64,000 nt of DNA, from NCBI GenBank assembly GCA_902494085.1, contig CABURU010000002.1, forward strand, positions 1 through 64,000, read 5' to 3'. Under the pieces are notes generated by a model, which was not told the origin of the DNA, made no database searches, and saw only the letters and a list, made by a program, of their open reading frames with translations. Both the position numbers and the translations under genes were made by a program. The DNA comes from an uncultured Collinsella sp. (GTDB lineage Bacteria; Actinomycetota; Coriobacteriia; Coriobacteriales; Coriobacteriaceae). Below, in pieces: positions 19,303-26,641 of this stretch (its first letter is position 1; every line of letters begins with the position of its first letter).

Positions 19303-20142
19303 CTAAGCATTAAATGGGCCTTTCTGCAGCTCCGGGGCCTTAATCAGATAACGATGTTTTGCAAAGTAATATAAAAGCCCTTTAATATGCTCAAAATTAG
19401 TTTTACTAAAAAGCTTTTTGTGCGAAAGGCGTTGATATTCATGCACGATGTAAGCCTCATAGCAACGAACGACACGAAGCCCTGACTCATGACATCTCAA
19501 GCACCAATCGACATCCTCGGGCGCATAGAATATCTTTTCATCAAGAAAGCCTACGACTTCGAAAGTCTCGCGCGGTATAAACCAACAAGCCGAAAGTAAA
19601 TAGCCAACGTCTTGCAGACCTCGTACAACTGAAGTACTTGGAATCTCTAAATCAGCGGCCTTTTGTGCAAATTCACCGAAGGGAAATGCTTTCGCTAGCT
19701 TAATAGGCAAAGTGGGCAAGGCCCTACCGGAGAGCTGTGTCTCGCCGGAGGAGTTAATCATCGTGGGCCCGACAACCCCGACAGAGCTATCAGAAAGCAC
19801 TGCCGCCAAACACTCAAAGGCCGACTGGTTCACTACGGTATCAGAATCGAGAATGCAAATATAATCGGTATCAACGCTCAACTGCTTCAAAACTAAGTTA
19901 CGAGACACCGTTGTACCGAGATTTCTACCAGCAGAGATAACGTGTAGCCTTTTATCGTCCTTAGCAAGAGCTGAAAGAATATCGGGCGTGGAGTCACTCG
20001 AGCCGTTGTCCACAACCCAAACATCAAGGGTTCGACATCTTAGAGAAAGCGCCGATTCAACGCATGCACCGATGAAATGATCCGAGTTCCAGGCAATAAT
20101 CACGATGGCTGTTTTTGATTCCTTGAATGAGGGGCGACCCAT
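19303..20142 (-). CDS. Glycosyltransferase family 2
   Basis: The 279-residue GT-A enzyme opens with IVIIAWNSDHFIGACVESAL, followed by VVDNGSSDST and the metal-binding ILDSDT (DxD), then WFIPRETFEVVGFLDEKIFYAPEDVDWCLR with the conserved ED-x-D motif. This is the rhamnosyl/galactofuranosyl-type GT2 subgroup. It starts one base after the sugar transferase stop, so it is cotranscribed and probably acts second, adding to the first lipid-linked sugar. The C-terminus has an amphipathic stretch (GLLYYFAKHRYL) that could sit on the membrane. Confidence 0.88.
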   Translation of the reverse strand: MGRPSFKESKTAIVIIAWNSDHFIGACVESALSLRCRTLDVWVVDNGSSDSTPDILSALAKDDKRLHVISAGRNLGTTVSRNLVLKQLSVDTDYICILDSDTVVNQSAFECLAAVLSDSSVGVVGPTMINSSGETQLSGRALPTLPIKLAKAFPFGEFAQKAADLEIPSTSVVRGLQDVGYLLSACWFIPRETFEVVGFLDEKIFYAPEDVDWCLRCHESGLRVVRCYEAYIVHEYQRLSHKKLFSKTNFEHIKGLLYYFAKHRYLIKAPELQKGPFNA

Positions 20143-20976
20143 CTACTTACCCTTCCTCATCGCCTTGAAGGTCTTTACAAACACGCGAGCGTCAAGACCG
20201 AACGACTGGTGTCGTACATAGAAGAGCTCGCGTGCCTGACGCTGACCGCTCCCCCACGTTGAGTCGTTGCGATCTGTCGCTGCCCACCAGCCAGTAATGC
20301 CAGGCTTACATGCAAGCACTTCGTCGCGGGCGTCACCGTACTCGAAGGTCTCCTCGAGTGTCACAGGCCTTGGTCCAATGACGGATAGATCGCCCGTAAG
20401 TACGTTGATGAACTGCGGCAGCTCATCGAGCGAAGTGTGCCGAAGAAAGCGGCCCACGTGCGTAATGCGCGGGTCATTGTCGACCTTCTGTTCACGCCGC
20501 CATTGTGCCAGCTGCTCAGGGGTCATGTACTTCTCTGGGTGCTCGTGAGCATCAGAAACCATGGTGCGGAGTTTGAAAATATAGATAGGCTTACCGCCTT
20601 TACCGACTCTCTTTTGACGGAAAAACGGTTTGCCGGGAGAGTCAATCTCAATGGCAACGCATGCAGCTACAACGGGGACGGCCAACACCGCGCAGACCAC
20701 AGCAGAAAATACGATGTCGAAGGCTCGCTTGAAGGCAAAGTAGCCTGGCCCACCTTTCCTGGGGGCAGCAGCGTTGGGATCGGCAGCAGGCGCCCTATAG
20801 CTTCCTGTCGCAACGAAGCCTTGCGCCGGAGCAGGGTTCTCAACGGGGAGAGGAAACTCCGTAGCAACAGGAGTCTGAGAGTCTGCCCGCCAATCCCTAA
20901 CTTGATCAATCGGTGCCGCATCCACGGGCGCATCCTTTACATATTCTGTTTTACCTGACACGTTCTCTTCCAACAC
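20143..20976 (-). CDS. Initiating undecaprenyl-phosphate sugar transferase
   Basis: The 277-residue protein has a polar Pro/Ala-rich N-terminus (about 1-75), a single reentrant hydrophobic helix (about 85-112, after KRAFDIVFS), then the catalytic polyprenyl-phosphate hexose-1-phosphate transferase domain: FRQKRVGKGGKPIYIFKLRTM, HTSLDELPQFINVLTGDLSVIGPRP and KPGITGWWA. This is the minimal WbaP/PglC-type core without the large membrane domain. It transfers a sugar-1-phosphate to undecaprenyl phosphate and so commits the repeat unit. The start is GTG 20976, preceded by AGGGA. It is the first enzyme after the antiterminator, as expected for its role. Confidence 0.9.
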   Translation of the reverse strand: MLEENVSGKTEYVKDAPVDAAPIDQVRDWRADSQTPVATEFPLPVENPAPAQGFVATGSYRAPAADPNAAAPRKGGPGYFAFKRAFDIVFSAVVCAVLAVPVVAACVAIEIDSPGKPFFRQKRVGKGGKPIYIFKLRTMVSDAHEHPEKYMTPEQLAQWRREQKVDNDPRITHVGRFLRHTSLDELPQFINVLTGDLSVIGPRPVTLEETFEYGDARDEVLACKPGITGWWAATDRNDSTWGSGQRQARELFYVRHQSFGLDARVFVKTFKAMRKGK

Positions 20977-21027
20977 TACGTCCCTGACCCGAAGGTCCTC
21001 CTTGGTTTGAGCGGCAATCGCCAGCAG

Positions 21028-21579
21028 CTAGGCGATCGCCTTTTTGAGGCTTCGCATGGCACGTTGCTCGTTTGAAAGCACGGCAAGGCCAACGCGCGTA
21101 GTCACGCGTCGGCCACACAGGTCGAGCTCCAAATAAGCAGTGCTCTTGCGTCTGTTAATGGTTTTGATGAGGCCTTCGTGGCCCAGTAGCGGACCAGCGG
21201 TTACTACGACCTGGTCGCCGTCTTTTAGGGCCTCACTCATGGGCACTACGCGGTCTCCCCTATGCGTAAAGCTGCTTATGAGTTGAGCCTCTTCTTTTGC
21301 CAGCGGCACAAACTGACCGTCCTGGGCAAGCACCCGGGCAAAGTCGTCCATGCGCAGCAGATACTGTTGCACGGTGCGTGGATCTGCAGTATCGCAGATA
21401 AGATAACCGGGAAAGAGCGGCTTGGTCGTATTGACCCATTCACCGTGTACCTTAATCTCGGTTTGAAATTGGGGATAAAAGAGCTCCTGCATGGTGCCGG
21501 CTGGCACCATGCGCTCGATGCGCTCGCGCATTACGTCTTCGCGACCGTTAATGACCTGGATCACATACCACACGAGCAT
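21028..21579 (-). CDS. NusG-type operon-specific antiterminator (LoaP/UpxY-like)
   Basis: About 183 residues. An N-terminal NGN domain (VWYVIQVINGREDVMRERI) is followed by the conserved PLFPGYLICDT strand, and a C-terminal KOW domain (EALKDGDQVVVTAGPLLGHEGLI). It heads the polysaccharide operon instead of sitting with ribosomal genes, and its divergence fits the specialised NusG paralogues (LoaP, UpxY, RfaH) that keep polymerase from terminating within long surface-polysaccharide operons. The start could be ATG 21579 or the GTG at 21573, which has better spacing from AAGGGGG. The operon ahead is about 11 kb, a length at which such antitermination is needed. Confidence 0.85.
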   Translation of the reverse strand: MLVWYVIQVINGREDVMRERIERMVPAGTMQELFYPQFQTEIKVHGEWVNTTKPLFPGYLICDTADPRTVQQYLLRMDDFARVLAQDGQFVPLAKEEAQLISSFTHRGDRVVPMSEALKDGDQVVVTAGPLLGHEGLIKTINRRKSTAYLELDLCGRRVTTRVGLAVLSNEQRAMRSLKKAIA

Positions 21580-22313
21580 CACCCCCTTGCTGTCTTACGT
21601 GTGGCTCACGGGGTTTGGGTATGGCTTCGCCAGGGCGCTTGTGCGCGAAGGCGCTCCATATTCAAACCCTGAGCCCAGTCAGACAAGCACGTGGCTCTGT
21701 CCCACCGTGAACGGTATGTATAAAAGCGACACTGATGTCACAGGCACGTATCGCAAAAATGCCTACAACCTCAACTGGCTGCGTGCGAGCCGGTCGAGTG
21801 ATTTCAAAACTGGACCGCACGCAAACAGCTGAAGGACTGCTGTGATTTGCCGTAGCAACTTATTGAACTGGCTAAAGCGAAGATGTAATTAGCCGTAAAA
21901 AGTACAAAATCGCGCATGGCAATCAATATTGGAGCTCGTGGTGTTTCTGGCACCGCCGTTACGGCCGGATGCTGATCGACCCTGCGCTTTATGGCTTACT
22001 GGAGCCGCGAGCACAGTTGAACTCATGTAACGTTAGGTATCCTAGCACAAGCTGATAACGAAACTGATTTGGGTTGCGTTGGACAACATATCGTTCATTT
22101 GACGTGCTTAAGGGGGTTGTTTTGGGATGTTGTTCACGTTGATGCAGGATATTGGGATGCTAACGGTGATTAGGCGCGTTCCTGAAGCCCATATGGAACG
22201 GCGATCTACACTGATAATCGCGTTTGTCTAACAAACAATGTACAAACATGGGAAATAAATTGTGCAACTTTTTGTTGATGTGGATGGGTTTGCAGCGCGA
22301 GGTATTTCGGCAT
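21580..22313 (-). other. Long noncoding leader/upstream region of the polysaccharide operon
   Basis: About 730 bases carry no credible gene. They should contain the operon promoter and the 5' leader on which the antiterminator acts. A weak -10-like TATACA on the minus strand (21717-21722) and a small hairpin with a CCAGAAA loop (21940-21954) are visible, but neither is strong enough to name as promoter or recruitment site. Confidence 0.4.
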
Positions 22314-22344
22314 AAAAAAGGCCTTCGGAAATCCGAAGGCCTTT
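22314..22344 (-). terminator. Intrinsic terminator of the tRNA-Ala gene
   Basis: On the minus strand a 12-bp stem (arms 22318-22329 and 22332-22343, 2-nt loop) built on AAGGCCTTCGGA is followed by a T-run (22314-22319). It begins 11 bases beyond the tRNA CCA end. This is a classic rho-independent terminator. Confidence 0.9.
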
Positions 22345-22354
22345 GCATTCACGA

Positions 22355-22430
22355 TGGTGGAGACGAGGGGGATCGAACCCCTGACCTCTTGACTGCCAGT
22401 CAAGCGCTCTCCCAGCTGAGCTACGCCCCC
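22355..22430 (-). tRNA. tRNA-Ala (GGC anticodon)
   Basis: The 76-nt gene includes an encoded CCA. The acceptor stem GGGGGCG pairs with CGTCTCC (two G-U pairs), the D arm is TAGCTCAGCTGGGAGAGC, the anticodon stem CTTGA/TCAAG closes the loop CTGGCAG (anticodon GGC, decoding GCC), and the T arm contains GGTTCGATCC. It has its own promoter and terminator. Its 3' end faces the accessory polysaccharide/defence region, as at many island insertion sites, though no integrase or repeated 3' end is visible. Confidence 0.97.
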
Positions 22431-22443
22431 GTGACGAGGAGAT

Positions 22444-22472
22444 ACTATAGGGGAAGACCTTCTTTGATGCAA
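22444..22472 (-). promoter_or_regulatory. Sigma70-type promoter of the tRNA-Ala gene
   Basis: On the minus strand TTGCAT (22467-22472) is separated by exactly 17 bases from TATAGT (22444-22449), 13 bases before the mature tRNA 5' end. Sequence, spacing and position all fit. Confidence 0.85.
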
Positions 22473-22512
22473 GGACTTTTTTGGGTTGAATCTCTTACTT
22501 ACGGGTTTTCCT

Positions 22513-22565
22513 GGGACGGGGCAGAAATAATCACTCTGCGAGCGCTTATTTCTATCCACCGTCCC
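22513..22565 (-). terminator. Extended hairpin after thiN
   Basis: An outer GGGACGG/CCGTCCC stem (22513-22519, 22559-22565) and an inner AGAAATAA/TTATTTCT stem enclose a 15-nt loop. It lies 25 bases after the thiN stop and before the tRNA promoter. There is no strong T-run, so it may be a terminator or a repeat-derived palindrome. Confidence 0.5.
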
Positions 22566-22589
22566 GATAAAACCCTGATGCGATAGACC

Positions 22590-23231
22590 TTACTTGTAGA
22601 GATAAGCGATTGCGGTGCCGGTGTGGACTTGGATTGTGGCTGTTGACCTGACGACGTTGCTAATGCCCGTATCGGCCAACAGACCCAGGGGGCTGTGATC
22701 TAGCTCCCATTCTAGGCCGCGTTCGCTTACCTCGGTGTTGGGGGCAATAGCAACGATGGAGAACGTCTTGCCTTCGGTGCCTTCGATGGTCCACGATTCG
22801 CCTGCGCGAAGGATGCGGGCGACAACCTTGTCCTCGGCAATCCAGACTGGGGCGTCATCGTAGCCCGCGAGCAGCCCCAGAACGGATAGGGCCATATCGG
22901 GACGGCCGCCCGTGGCGCAAGTCGCAACCACTTCGGCACCCGGCCAGCGACGGCGGACGGAATCGAGCGCCAGCGCCAGATCGGTATAGTCCTTGTACGG
23001 GTCGTGGCGCTCAACTTCAAAGTCGGTGGCGGCATCGACCAACGCTCGGCCCGCATCGCTTACCGTGTCGGCATCCCCCACATATACGTCGCAGCCCAGG
23101 CCAGCGCCCAGCAGTGCGTCGAGCCCGCGGTCCACGGCGACAACGTGGTCGCACTCCCCTGCTAGCCTACGCAACAGATCTGTGCTCGCCACCACGGGCG
23201 AGCCGCAGACAACTAATACCTTGCAAGCCAC
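22590..23231 (-). CDS. thiN: Thiamine diphosphokinase
   Basis: The 213-residue cytoplasmic enzyme converts thiamine plus ATP to thiamine diphosphate. Landmarks are VAVDRGLDALLGAG and the acidic DVYVGDADTVS in the N-terminal catalytic domain, DYTDLALAL, a CATGGRPDMAL motif, and a C-terminal thiamine-binding beta domain ending GLEWELDHSPLGLLADTGISN. Length is normal for bacterial ThiN. The start is GTG 23231 (GAGGG upstream), 9 bases after the HAD gene, so the two are likely cotranscribed. Confidence 0.85.
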   Translation of the reverse strand: MACKVLVVCGSPVVASTDLLRRLAGECDHVVAVDRGLDALLGAGLGCDVYVGDADTVSDAGRALVDAATDFEVERHDPYKDYTDLALALDSVRRRWPGAEVVATCATGGRPDMALSVLGLLAGYDDAPVWIAEDKVVARILRAGESWTIEGTEGKTFSIVAIAPNTEVSERGLEWELDHSPLGLLADTGISNVVRSTATIQVHTGTAIAYLYK

Positions 23232-23240
23232 AGCCCTCGC

Positions 23241-23930
23241 CTATCCCTCAAACGAAAGCACGCGGGCCAGGTCAAGCTCCTCGTAGCTGTCGCTGAAGAT
23301 ATCGCAGTTGGCGCGCACATCGTCGCGCTTCATGCGGCCATGCGGGTCATAAATACCTACACGCTTAAAGCCGGCGGAGCCAGAGCTCTTTAGGCCAAAG
23401 ACGGCGTCCTCAAACACCCAAGCGCGCTCAAACTTGTGCCCATGGCGCTCCTCCAGGCGGCGCAGCGCCAGCTCGTACACATCGGGGAACTGTTTGGAGC
23501 GTCCTGCCTCACCCGTCGTGGTAACAAATTCCATGTAAGCATCGAGACCGGCACCAGCGAGCGCGGACTGCACCAGCTCGGCCGGCGTGGACGTGGCAAC
23601 GCACATGGCAATACCGGCCTCCTGCGCCTGCTTCAAAAATGCCAGGAGCCCGTCGCGCGGCGGCACCTTGGAGTACCCATCGATCAGGATGTCGCTCAGC
23701 TCGCGATACAGCTCCTCGCCATTCGCGCCAATGCCCCACGTGTCGTGGTAGGCCTGGCACTCGTCCTCCAGCGACAGGTGCTCGAATTGGGCAAAGTCAT
23801 CCACGGTCACGTCAATCCCGTGGCGGTGCAATAACTCGGGCTGTGCATAGGCCCAAACGGGAGTGCTATTAACCAGCGTGCCGTCGCAATCGAAAATAAA
23901 AGCAACCTTGGGAGCGGCGGTATGGGACAT
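23241..23930 (-). CDS. HAD-superfamily phosphatase (beta-phosphoglucomutase-like subgroup)
   Basis: About 229 residues from ATG 23930, with AAAGG upstream. It shows HAD motif I FIFDCDGTLVNS, motif II in CVATSTPAEL, a Lys in the GRSKQFPDVYELAL region and motif III FEDAVFGLKSSGSAGF. The helical cap between motifs I and II is typical of the subgroup with beta-phosphoglucomutases and sugar-phosphate phosphatases. Substrate unknown. It is divergent from glgB and shares the TGGTAAAAC operator-like sites between them, so a role in maltose or glycogen-derived sugar phosphates is plausible but inferred. Confidence 0.8.
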   Translation of the reverse strand: MSHTAAPKVAFIFDCDGTLVNSTPVWAYAQPELLHRHGIDVTVDDFAQFEHLSLEDECQAYHDTWGIGANGEELYRELSDILIDGYSKVPPRDGLLAFLKQAQEAGIAMCVATSTPAELVQSALAGAGLDAYMEFVTTTGEAGRSKQFPDVYELALRRLEERHGHKFERAWVFEDAVFGLKSSGSAGFKRVGIYDPHGRMKRDDVRANCDIFSDSYEELDLARVLSFEG

Positions 23931-23952
23931 AAACGAACCTTTCGATATCAAA

Positions 23953-24040
23953 TGGTAAACATCCTGCTAAAAGCGTTTTACCAAACGTCAGCCAAACAAT
24001 TTTGAAACCCAAATTGGTAAAACTGTCAAGAGTTTTACCA
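23953..24040. promoter_or_regulatory. Operator-like TGGTAAAAC inverted repeats between the HAD gene and glgB
   Basis: A perfect 10-bp inverted repeat TGGTAAAACT/AGTTTTACCA (24015-24024, 24031-24040, 6-nt spacer) and a second, looser pair (TGGTAAAC at 23953-23960, GTTTTACCA at 23975-23983) lie between divergent genes. The same word recurs before the debranching gene at 34179. The form suits a LacI/MalR-type regulator. A TATAAA at 24059-24064 may be the glgB -10. Confidence 0.55.
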
Positions 24041-24136
24041 CGGCAATTCTGCCAGTGGTATAAACATGTCGCTTACCGATTAAACGCCCCCGCAAATCCG
24101 CTTTCGTCCATAAAACTAACGCACAGGTGTTATCGT

Positions 24137-24190
24137 AGTTTCTGCCGAAAGTTCCACCGAGCACGCGAGGTGGAACGAATCACAGAAACT
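24137..24190 (+). promoter_or_regulatory. Two-tier hairpin in the glgB leader
   Basis: An outer stem AGTTTCTG/CAGAAACT (24137-24144, 24183-24190) and an inner stem GTTCCACC/GGTGGAAC (24151-24158, 24169-24176) form one nested structure about 70 bases before glgB. It may act as an attenuator or mRNA-stability element; no known riboswitch class is recognised. Confidence 0.45.
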
Positions 24191-24261
24191 TCGCCGTCCC
24201 TTCGATTCGTGCAGCCTTGGACCTTTCGCATCTAGTCACCAAGGCAACACGCTGCCGCGTC

Positions 24262-26547
24262 ATGATGGGATCAAACGTGAGCGATACAAAGCTAAAGCCA
24301 GCAACCAAAAAGCCCGCTACCCGTAAAGCCGCCCCGCACGCACCGGAACTCTCCAAGGACGATGTCTATCTGTTTGGCATTGGTATGTGGGAACGCAGCT
24401 GGGAAAAGATGGGCGCGCATCCCGACACGCAGCAGCGCACGCGCGGCTGGCGCTTTTGCGTTTGGGCGCCCGACGTAAAAAGCGTCCATGTCATTGGCGA
24501 ATTTAACGACTGGGATGAGGAAGCCAACCCGCTGTTGCCCGTGCATACGAGCGCTATTTGGGAAGGCTTTATTCCTGGTGCCGAGCAGGGCCAGCTCTAT
24601 AAATATCTCATCGAGACCAACGAGGGCGAGAAGCTCTACAAGGCCGATCCGTATGCCTTTAAGGCCGAGTGCCCCCCGGGTACCGCGAGCGTGCTGTGGA
24701 CCCTCGATGGCTACAAGTGGAACGACGCCGCGTGGCTCAAGCGCCGCGCCGGCCACAACCACATGTCGCAGCCGCTTAACATCTACGAGGTGCATATTGG
24801 CTCGTGGAAGCGCCACGGCGACGCGCCGCAGGGCGAGCCGGACGAGTACGGCAACTACCCCGGTCCCATGGATCCCTTCCCCGCCCAGCGCGGCGAGTTC
24901 TACACCTACGACGACCTGTCGGTGGAGCTCGTGGACTACGTGCGCGACATGGGCTACACGCATATCGAGGTCATGCCGCTTATGGAGCATCCCTTCGATG
25001 GCTCCTGGGGCTACCAGACGACCGGCTACTATGCCGCCACGTCGCGCTACGGCAACCCGCAGCAGCTCATGCACTTTATCGATGCGTGTCACGAGGCGGG
25101 CATCGGCGTGATCATGGACTGGGTGCCCGGCGGATTTTGCGCCGACTCTCACGGCCTTGCCACCTTTAACGGCCACATGCTGTTTGAGCACGAGATTCAC
25201 CCCAACTGGGGCACGCATAAGTTCGACTTTGCCCGCGGCGAGGTCCGCTCCTTCCTGGTCTCCAATGTGCTGTATTGGCTCGAGAACTTCCACGTTGACG
25301 GCATTCGCATGGACGGCGTGTCCAGTATGCTGTACCTCAACTTTGGCATCGATGACCCCGGCCAAAAGAAGTTCAACAAGTACGGTACCGAGGAGGACCT
25401 GGACGCCAGCGCGTTTATCCGCCAGGTCAACTGCGCTGTAGAGGCACACTACCCCGACGTGATGATGATGGCCGAGGAGTCCACCGCATGGCCGCTCGTG
25501 ACCTATCCGCCGCAGGACGGCGGACTGGGCTTCCACTACAAGTGGGACATGGGCTGGATGAACGACACCCTGCACTACATGCAGACCGATTTTCCGTGGC
25601 GTCCCGGCAACCACGGCCTGCTCACGTTCTCCATCATGTACGCCTTTACCGAGAACTTCATCTGCCCGCTGAGCCACGACGAGGTCGTGCACGGCAAGTG
25701 CTCGCTCATTGGCCGCATGCCGGGCGACTGGTGGCGCCAGTTTGCCGGCCTGCGCACGCTGGCCTTCTACCAGATGACGCACCCCGGTGCCAAGCTCAAC
25801 TTTATGGGCAACGAGATCGGCCAGTTTATTGAGTGGCGCTACTACGAGTCCATCCAGTGGTTCCTGACCGAGGAGTACGAGACCCACGCGCACCATCAGG
25901 CGTTCATTAAGGCGCTCAACCACCTGTACACCGCCGAGCCGGCCCTGTACGAGCGCGGTTACACCGACGACGGCTTTACCTGGATCGATGCGGACAACTC
26001 CAAGCAGTCTATCGTGAGCTTTGTGCGCCAGGGCGAGGACGTCGATGACGACCTGGTGATCCTGATCAACTTTGACCCGGCGAGCTACGAGAGCTTCCGC
26101 GTGGGCGTGCCGCGCGAGGGTGACTGGGAGGTCATCTTCGATTCCGACCGTCCCGAGTTTGGCGGCAGCGGATACGCCGGTGAGGAGCCCTACACCTGCT
26201 CGAGCGAGCCCTATCCCTGGAACGGGCAGATGGACTCCATCGAGATTAAGGTGCCCGGCCTGGCTGGCGTGGTGCTTAAACGCCGCGGCCCCAGCAGCTA
26301 TAAGCCGCCCGTGGTCGAGAAGCCCAAGAAGGCGACGCGCAAGCGTGCGTCCTCGGTAAAGCCCAAGCCTGCGACTGTTAAGAAGGCTCCGGCCAAGGCG
26401 AAGGCTACGACGACCAAGACCAAGGCCAAATCTAAGGCTGCCGCAAAGCCCGCTACTAAGGCTACTGCGACCAAGAAGCCGGCTGCCAAAAAGGCTGCGC
26501 CCAAGGCCAAGGCAGCTGCTGTTAAGCCATCTGCCAAGGATGCGTAA
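24262..26547 (+). CDS. glgB: 1,4-alpha-glucan branching enzyme with Lys/Ala-rich C-terminal tail
   Basis: About 761 residues from ATG 24262; GTG 24277, with TGGGA six bases before it, is an equally good start. A short Lys/Pro/Ala-rich N-terminus precedes the CBM48 domain (VWAPDVKSVHVIGEFNDWD) and the GH13 branching core. Catalytic residues are the nucleophile Asp in GIRMDGVSSM (about 351), Glu in MAEEST (about 405) and Asp in LSHDEVVHG (about 473). It forms alpha-1,6 branches in glycogen in the cytoplasm. The last ~88 residues, after VVLKRRGPSS, are almost wholly Lys/Ala/Thr/Pro in KKA/AKA-type repeats like histone H1, which is not part of the usual GlgB. First gene of the glycogen cluster. 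Confidence 0.93.
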   Translation: MMGSNVSDTKLKPATKKPATRKAAPHAPELSKDDVYLFGIGMWERSWEKMGAHPDTQQRTRGWRFCVWAPDVKSVHVIGEFNDWDEEANPLLPVHTSAIWEGFIPGAEQGQLYKYLIETNEGEKLYKADPYAFKAECPPGTASVLWTLDGYKWNDAAWLKRRAGHNHMSQPLNIYEVHIGSWKRHGDAPQGEPDEYGNYPGPMDPFPAQRGEFYTYDDLSVELVDYVRDMGYTHIEVMPLMEHPFDGSWGYQTTGYYAATSRYGNPQQLMHFIDACHEAGIGVIMDWVPGGFCADSHGLATFNGHMLFEHEIHPNWGTHKFDFARGEVRSFLVSNVLYWLENFHVDGIRMDGVSSMLYLNFGIDDPGQKKFNKYGTEEDLDASAFIRQVNCAVEAHYPDVMMMAEESTAWPLVTYPPQDGGLGFHYKWDMGWMNDTLHYMQTDFPWRPGNHGLLTFSIMYAFTENFICPLSHDEVVHGKCSLIGRMPGDWWRQFAGLRTLAFYQMTHPGAKLNFMGNEIGQFIEWRYYESIQWFLTEEYETHAHHQAFIKALNHLYTAEPALYERGYTDDGFTWIDADNSKQSIVSFVRQGEDVDDDLVILINFDPASYESFRVGVPREGDWEVIFDSDRPEFGGSGYAGEEPYTCSSEPYPWNGQMDSIEIKVPGLAGVVLKRRGPSSYKPPVVEKPKKATRKRASSVKPKPATVKKAPAKAKATTTKTKAKSKAAAKPATKATATKKPAAKKAAPKAKAAAVKPSAKDA

Positions 26548-26641
26548 CAAAAGCGTTACCACTGCAATTACCCGCCTCGCCGAGGCGTAGGATACAAGTC
26601 ATAACCGTTCCGGGAGAAACATCCCCGGGGGAAAGGAACGT

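Noticed and set aside
22206..22559. Overlapping frames across the tRNA-Ala region
   Set aside because: They read through the tRNA gene, its promoter and terminator; they are chance frames.
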